64,000 nt of DNA, taken from an uncultured Flavobacteriaceae bacterium. GTDB taxonomy: Bacteria; Bacteroidota; Bacteroidia; Flavobacteriales; Flavobacteriaceae. Below, one piece after another: positions 59,208-64,000 of the stretch. Position 1 is the stretch's first letter; every line of letters starts with the position of its first letter. Under the pieces are notes generated by a model. It worked only from the letters and a program-made list of their open reading frames with translations. It searched no databases and was not told the DNA's origin. The DNA lies in NCBI GenBank assembly GCA_913065125.1, contig CAJYAG010000002.1:124001-188000 (forward strand), given 5' to 3'. A program made the translations under genes and the position numbers.

Positions 59208-62200
59208 ATGAAAAAAATTACACTTTACACATTATTTCTTATTCCTTTTTTAACTTTTGCTCAAACTTACCAAAACAATGCCCCTTGGATGCAAGATGGT
59301 GTTTTTAAAAAGAAAGGAAAAATTACATTAAATGATATTTCAATAGCTGCAGAAAAATACTTTTCAACCATTGATAGATACAAAAAAGGAAGCGGATACA
59401 AACCTTTTAAAAGATGGGAATATCAAAATGGTTTTTATACAAATCCAGACGGAACTTTAAAAACTACAGCTCAAAAAACAGAGGCTTGGCAACAGAAAAA
59501 CAAGATGAATTCTTCTGTACAAAACAATGCAAACGACACAAGTAATTGGACTTCTTTAGGTCCGTTTTCTCACACAAACACCGCTTCATGGTCTGCAGGT
59601 CAAGGAAGAGTTAATGTTGTTGCTGTTGATCCAAGTAATTCAAACACCTATTATGTTGGTGCTCCAGCTGGTGGTATTTGGAAATCTACCGATGCTGGAG
59701 TTAATTGGCAGCCTTTAAACGACTTTTTACCTCAAATTGGCGTTTCAGGAATTGCAATTCATCCAACAAACTCTAATATTATTTACATCGCAACTGGAGA
59801 TGATGATGCCAATGATTCAGATGCCATTGGGGTTATGAAATCAACAGATGGTGGAACAACTTGGAATAGTACTGGTGCAATGGACGGAAACCCAAGGAAC
59901 ATGAATGATATTTTTATTGATAGTACAAATCCAGAAATAGTACTTGTTGCAACAAGTACTGGTGTTCATAAAAGTACCGATGGTGGAGCAAATTGGACAA
60001 GAACATTAAATCAAAATATTACAGACCTAAAAAGAAAACCAGGTACTTCAGGAGCTACATCAATTTTTTATGCAGCAACATCTAACACAATATATAGATC
60101 TTTTGATGCAGGAAATACATTCACTGCAGTTCAAATAACTGGATTTACTAATTCAAGAAGAATAGCATTAGCTGTAACTCCTGCAAATCCTAATCTCGTT
60201 TATTTTGTTAGTTGGAATGGTAGTTCAACTAAGAATGGTTTTAACGGAATTTATAAATCTACGACAAGTGGCTTTAGTTTTACTAAAACAGCAGAAACTG
60301 ATGATATTTTTGGAGGATCACAATCTTGGTACGATTTAGATATTACGGTTTCTGATACAGATGAAAACACCGTATATGTTGGAGTTTTAAATATTTGGAA
60401 ATCTACTGACGGAGGAGATAATTTTACAGCAATAAATAGTTGGAGCTCACCAAATAGTCCTTCATATACACATGCAGATATTCATTTTTTAGATTTTATT
60501 GATGGTAAGTTTTTTGCAGGTACAGATGGTGGTGTTTATGTTTCAACAAACCACGGCGCAAGTTTTACAGACTTAACAAAAAATCTAGCAATTGGGCAGT
60601 TCTATAAAATTTCTGTGGCAAATCAAAACTCAGGTAATGTTGTTGGAGGACTTCAAGATAATGGGGGTTATGCCTTAAAAAGTAATCAATGGAGTGTTTA
60701 TCATGGAGCAGACGGAATGGATTGTGCAATAAATCCACTTGATCCAGAAAATTATTTTGGGTTTATACAATACGGCGCTTCTTTGTATGAAAGTAAAGAT
60801 GGTGGGTTAACAAGAACTAGTTCTGTTGGTGCTCCTGCTGCTGAAACTGGCACAAACGATAGTGGCGGAAGATGGGTAACTCCTTTAGTTGCTGATAGAA
60901 AAGGGAATCTTTATGCAGGTTATAGTAGCTTATACAAATTAGTTGATGGAACTTGGTCTAAAGTTTCAAATCATGATTTTGGTGGAGATTTATACACTAT
61001 TGAAATTGACCCAAATAATGAGAAAAACATTTATGTTTCTAGAGAAGGAAATTTATTTAAAAGTATAGATGCTGGAGTAACGTTTACCAAAATATATAGT
61101 ACTTCAACGATAAACTCAATAGAAATAAGTCATAATGATAGTAATGTAGCATGGTTGGTTTCTAATGGAGCTGTATATAAAACCACAAACATACATGATG
61201 CCAATCCAACATTTACAAATATTAACGGAAACTTACCTTTTAATGACAACAAACTTGTATTAAGACATCATGCTGGTAATAAGGACAATAGAGTGTATTT
61301 AGGAACTACTTTAGGCGTTTACTATATTGATGATACACTAACCAATTGGGTAACTTTTGACAATAATTTACCAAATACAGCAGTTAGAGATATAGAGATT
61401 AATGAAAAAGAAGCTAAGTTAGTAATTGCTACCTATGGAAGAGGTGTTTGGGTTTCAGACATTACAAATTCTTTCCCCGCAAATGAAGTAAAATTAGTTT
61501 CTATTGATTCTCCAATAAATAATTCTACAGGTTGTGGTTCTCTTGCTCCAACCATTACAATTCAAAATAAAGGTACAAATACCATTACTGCTGTTACTGT
61601 TAATTACAATATTGACGGAGGAGCAAATTCTGTTTATAATTGGACAGGTAGTTTAGCTTCAAATGAAACTACTCAAATAGATATTCCTGCATTTGCTGCA
61701 GCAGAAGGAAATCATACTTTTAACGTAGAAACTGTTATCAATAACGATACATATACTACAAACAACGCTAACAGTGTGTCATTTTCTATAAATGGTTCTA
61801 ACGCAACGCCAACAACAGTAAATACTTTCGAATCTTCAAACGATAATCTAGTAACTGAAGCTAGTGGTTCTGGCGCTGGATTACTTGGTTTGTGGCAAAG
61901 AGGAACGCCAATAAAATCACTTTTAACAACTGTTGGTTCTGGAAACGCAGCTTATGTTACTAGTTTAAATGGAAATCATCCTGATAAAACAATTGGTTAT
62001 TTGTATACAAAATGTTATGATTTAACCTTGGTTACAAACCCAGTATTAAGCTTTAAAATGGCTTTTGATATTGAGCAAGATTGGGATTATATGAATGTAG
62101 AATACACCACCGACCAAGGAAAAAATTGGTCTATTCTTGGTTCATCAACAGATGCCAATTGGTATAATAGTTCTACTACCTCAGATGCTACTGGAAGATC

Positions 62201-62669
62201 TAGCTTACCAGGAAAACAATGGACAGGGGAAGGAGAAGATTCAAATCCTCTTGGAGGCACAAATGCAACATTACATGACTATAGTTTTGATTTGGCTGCA
62301 TTTAAAAATGAATCTAATGTAATCTTTAGGTTTAAATATCTTGCTGATGACCAAACAAATGAAGAAGGAGCTCTAATTGATGATTTAGTAATTACAGGGG
62401 TTTTACCAGTTGAAGAGTTTAATGAAATTGAAGGACTTGATATTTCTCCTAATCCATCAAATAGTATATTTAATATCAATTGGAAACAAGGCGCTGATTT
62501 TTCTATTTCCGTTTTTGATATTACAGGAAAAGTAGTTCTACAGCAAAAAAATAGTTCGCTAGCTATAAAACGATTTGAATTAGACATGTCTAAATACAGT
62601 AAAGGAATTTACTTTGCTAAAATTAAAGTTGATGATTCTTTAAGTTCTAAAAAGTTAATTCTTAAGTAA
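59208..62669 (+). CDS. T9SS-secreted beta-propeller protein (sortilin/sialidase-like repeats)
   Basis: 1153 residues. Signal peptide MKKITLYTLFLIPFLTFAQ. Residues about 110-760 hold many Asp-box/BNR repeats (IWKSTDAGVNW, MKSTDGGTTWNS, HKSTDGGANWTR, YVSTNHGASF), as in VPS10/sortilin and sialidase-like propellers. Then an Ig/CARDB-like domain (about 770-860) and a jelly-roll domain with a Asp-rich MNVEYTTDQGKNWS strand (about 870-1065). The end (LDISPNPSNSIFNIN...YSKGIYFAKIKVDD...KKLILK) is a type A T9SS sorting domain, so the protein is exported to the cell surface. Confidence 0.9.
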   Translation: MKKITLYTLFLIPFLTFAQTYQNNAPWMQDGVFKKKGKITLNDISIAAEKYFSTIDRYKKGSGYKPFKRWEYQNGFYTNPDGTLKTTAQKTEAWQQKNKMNSSVQNNANDTSNWTSLGPFSHTNTASWSAGQGRVNVVAVDPSNSNTYYVGAPAGGIWKSTDAGVNWQPLNDFLPQIGVSGIAIHPTNSNIIYIATGDDDANDSDAIGVMKSTDGGTTWNSTGAMDGNPRNMNDIFIDSTNPEIVLVATSTGVHKSTDGGANWTRTLNQNITDLKRKPGTSGATSIFYAATSNTIYRSFDAGNTFTAVQITGFTNSRRIALAVTPANPNLVYFVSWNGSSTKNGFNGIYKSTTSGFSFTKTAETDDIFGGSQSWYDLDITVSDTDENTVYVGVLNIWKSTDGGDNFTAINSWSSPNSPSYTHADIHFLDFIDGKFFAGTDGGVYVSTNHGASFTDLTKNLAIGQFYKISVANQNSGNVVGGLQDNGGYALKSNQWSVYHGADGMDCAINPLDPENYFGFIQYGASLYESKDGGLTRTSSVGAPAAETGTNDSGGRWVTPLVADRKGNLYAGYSSLYKLVDGTWSKVSNHDFGGDLYTIEIDPNNEKNIYVSREGNLFKSIDAGVTFTKIYSTSTINSIEISHNDSNVAWLVSNGAVYKTTNIHDANPTFTNINGNLPFNDNKLVLRHHAGNKDNRVYLGTTLGVYYIDDTLTNWVTFDNNLPNTAVRDIEINEKEAKLVIATYGRGVWVSDITNSFPANEVKLVSIDSPINNSTGCGSLAPTITIQNKGTNTITAVTVNYNIDGGANSVYNWTGSLASNETTQIDIPAFAAAEGNHTFNVETVINNDTYTTNNANSVSFSINGSNATPTTVNTFESSNDNLVTEASGSGAGLLGLWQRGTPIKSLLTTVGSGNAAYVTSLNGNHPDKTIGYLYTKCYDLTLVTNPVLSFKMAFDIEQDWDYMNVEYTTDQGKNWSILGSSTDANWYNSSTTSDATGRSSLPGKQWTGEGEDSNPLGGTNATLHDYSFDLAAFKNESNVIFRFKYLADDQTNEEGALIDDLVITGVLPVEEFNEIEGLDISPNPSNSIFNINWKQGADFSISVFDITGKVVLQQKNSSLAIKRFELDMSKYSKGIYFAKIKVDDSLSSKKLILK

Positions 62670-62675
62670 ATTAAG

Positions 62676-62707
62676 AATAGCCTCTTAAAAAGAGGCTATT
62701 TTTTTTC
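62676..62707. terminator. Terminator between the T9SS protein gene and recX
   Basis: AATAGCCTCTT and AAGAGGCTATT form an 11-bp stem with an AAA loop and a following run of eight T. The right arm includes the recX stop codon. Confidence 0.88.
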
Positions 62708-63175
62708 TAATACATTCTTTACAGTTGAAAAAATAAGATCAAATTCAAAACCTTTTCTTATAAGGTAATCTGTTAATTTCTTTTTCCTTTTATAAAAATC
62801 TGATTCTTTTAATATTGAGTTTCGTTTAATAGCAATTCTATGGATTGTTGCTAAATACACTTCTTCATCTATTTCTTTAAGTGCGGTTTTTATATTGTAC
62901 TCAGAAATATCTCTAAGTTTCAATTCTCTTATAATTCTTTGTTTCCCCCAGCTTTTAATATTGAATTTTCCTCTTGCAAAACTTTTACAAAAGCGTTCTT
63001 CATTTAAAAAATCATGCTCCATCAAATGTAAAATTATTTGATTCCGTGCCTCTTCAATTAATATAAATTCTCTTAATTTTATCTCAATTTCTTTATGACA
63101 ACGATCTTGATATACACAGTACCTTTCTAATTTTCTTTTAATTTCTTCAATCGAAAAGTATTTATTTTGACTCAT
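62696..63175 (-). CDS. recX: Regulatory protein RecX
   Basis: Modulator of RecA, 159 residues. Three-helix repeats of the family are visible: IKRKLERYCVYQDRC, the signature FLNEERFCKSFARGKFNIKSWGKQRI, and YLIRKGFEFDLI. recA is not adjacent. The stop codon lies in the terminator hairpin of the convergent gene. Confidence 0.92.
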   Translation of the reverse strand: MSQNKYFSIEEIKRKLERYCVYQDRCHKEIEIKLREFILIEEARNQIILHLMEHDFLNEERFCKSFARGKFNIKSWGKQRIIRELKLRDISEYNIKTALKEIDEEVYLATIHRIAIKRNSILKESDFYKRKKKLTDYLIRKGFEFDLIFSTVKNVLEKK

Positions 63176-63241
63176 GTATTGTAACTTCTTATTTTTAAAT
63201 GTATCTAATGTTTAGTATATTACACGTAAAATATCTAGAAA

Positions 63242-64000
63242 ATGAAAAAATTAGTAACAGTATTCGCCGGAATACTTCTAGCATTTAATGTCAATTCCCA
63301 AACAACGTTATCAGCTGGTGATATTGCAATATTACAATATAATGCTGATGGTTCTCCAGAAGTTATCAAATTTTTAGCTTTAAAAAGTATGGAAGCAGGT
63401 ACCACAATTAACTTTACAGATAATGGGTGGAGAAGCAATAATACTTTTAGGTCTAACGAAGGAATAGACGTTTGGACAGCTCCTTCAAATATTACATGTG
63501 GAACTATCATCACATTTACTCTAACAAACATAGCTTTAGGGACTAATGGAGATCAAATTTTAGCATACCAAGGTTCTAGTGGATCTCCCACATTTATTTT
63601 TGCCATTAATAATCAAGGGGCTGCAGTTTGGCAAACAACTGCAAATAATGCAAGTAACTCTGCTTTACCAACAGGATTGACAAATGGTGTAAATGCGATA
63701 GCAATTTCAGAAATAGACAATGCAAAATATGATAGCAGTACACTTGTTGGCACTAAGGCTGCAATTTTAAGTGCAATTTGTAACAATGCTAATTGGGGTG
63801 GATCAAATTCAGTAAACCAAACTTTTGGCAATACTTTTACCTCAGAAACAACATGGACAACTTCTTGGTCTAACCCAAATCCTGAAGATTATTTTAAAGC
63901 CATTATTGATGGAGATTACAACACTTCTGACGATGGTGATTTTAGTGCATGTGAATTACAAATTAATAGTTTAAAAACATTAACCGTTAATTCTGGCGGA
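63242..64000 (+). CDS. Secreted protein, N-terminal part (cut by window edge)
   Basis: The frame is open from ATG 63242 to the window end (253 residues). Signal peptide MKKLVTVFAGILLAFNVNSQ, then TLSAGDIAILQYNADG and GTTINFTDNGW, an N-terminal domain seen in Flavobacteriia surface proteins that usually end in a T9SS sorting domain. The C-terminus is not available, so the T9SS end is a guess. It follows another T9SS substrate two genes upstream. Confidence 0.8.
   Translation, partial: MKKLVTVFAGILLAFNVNSQTTLSAGDIAILQYNADGSPEVIKFLALKSMEAGTTINFTDNGWRSNNTFRSNEGIDVWTAPSNITCGTIITFTLTNIALGTNGDQILAYQGSSGSPTFIFAINNQGAAVWQTTANNASNSALPTGLTNGVNAIAISEIDNAKYDSSTLVGTKAAILSAICNNANWGGSNSVNQTFGNTFTSETTWTTSWSNPNPEDYFKAIIDGDYNTSDDGDFSACELQINSLKTLTVNSGG

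Overview
The window is chromosomal DNA from a marine-type Flavobacteriaceae bacterium (Bacteroidota); a Polaribacter/Tenacibaculum-like relative is an inference. Supporting signs are the very AT-rich sequence, starts without Shine-Dalgarno motifs, Bacteroidota promoters (TAnnTTTG at -7, often with TTTG or TTG about 19-21 bp upstream), many short signal peptides ending in FSQ/FAQ, lipoproteins, a type IX secretion (T9SS) sorting domain, ExbB/ExbD, a SusC-like barrel and LytTR signalling.

Region by region. 1-1.7 kb: rimP-nusA on the minus strand, with a terminator-like hairpin in the leader. 1.7-14.3 kb: universal stress protein, tRNA-Gln, a GT117 (DUF2723) membrane protein, polysaccharide deacetylase, a cysteine-less thioredoxin-fold protein, polA, a possibly acquired propeller lipoprotein, a GH16-like lipoprotein and an RluA-type pseudouridine synthase. 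14.3-28 kb: DUF5916 outer-membrane protein; the translation block rplM-rpsI-rpsB-tsf, then pyrH-frr; an RND/MMPL transporter, asnS, rpoN. 28-31 kb: the exbB-X-exbD-exbD energy-transduction operon; then asparaginase. 32-37 kb: an outer-membrane receptor-like barrel followed by a membrane protein and a LytS-type kinase/LytTR regulator pair. 37-49 kb: FAD oxidoreductase-lepA, TolB-like lipoprotein, M28 peptidase, dusB, a LolC-like permease, rbfA, mce, ftsX-DUF3098-uppP-truB.

49.0-56.8 kb is the unusual part. Two ordinary convergent genes, A (outer-membrane protein, 49025-49564) and B (conserved flavobacterial protein, 56310-56795), are separated by about 6.7 kb of tandem modules. Each internal module boundary is a fusion of the last 104 bp of B with the last 86 bp of A, joined exactly at a 9-base sequence (TAGATTTTC) common to both genes. 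Modules 2 and 3 each carry a minus-strand lipoprotein gene. The two genes share an almost identical 407-bp promoter/signal-peptide block but have different C-terminal domains: an HExxH metallopeptidase-like domain and a permuted papain-like His/Cys domain. Each overlaps a small secreted or lipoprotein partner gene. Module 1 holds a paralogue of one partner behind an apparent remnant of a lost effector. This looks like a modular effector/partner (polymorphic-toxin-like) array that grows and exchanges cassettes by recombination at the ends of A and B.

56.8-64 kb returns to ordinary content: a thioredoxin-like protein, SDR-type threonine dehydrogenase, a lipoprotein, a large T9SS-secreted propeller protein, recX and a truncated secreted protein. 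Imperfect palindromic repeats of a REP-like kind lie at about 36.1, 40.0 and 48.2 kb, and a short related-looking one sits in frame inside polA. No CRISPR array, transposase, integrase, rRNA or prophage gene was seen.
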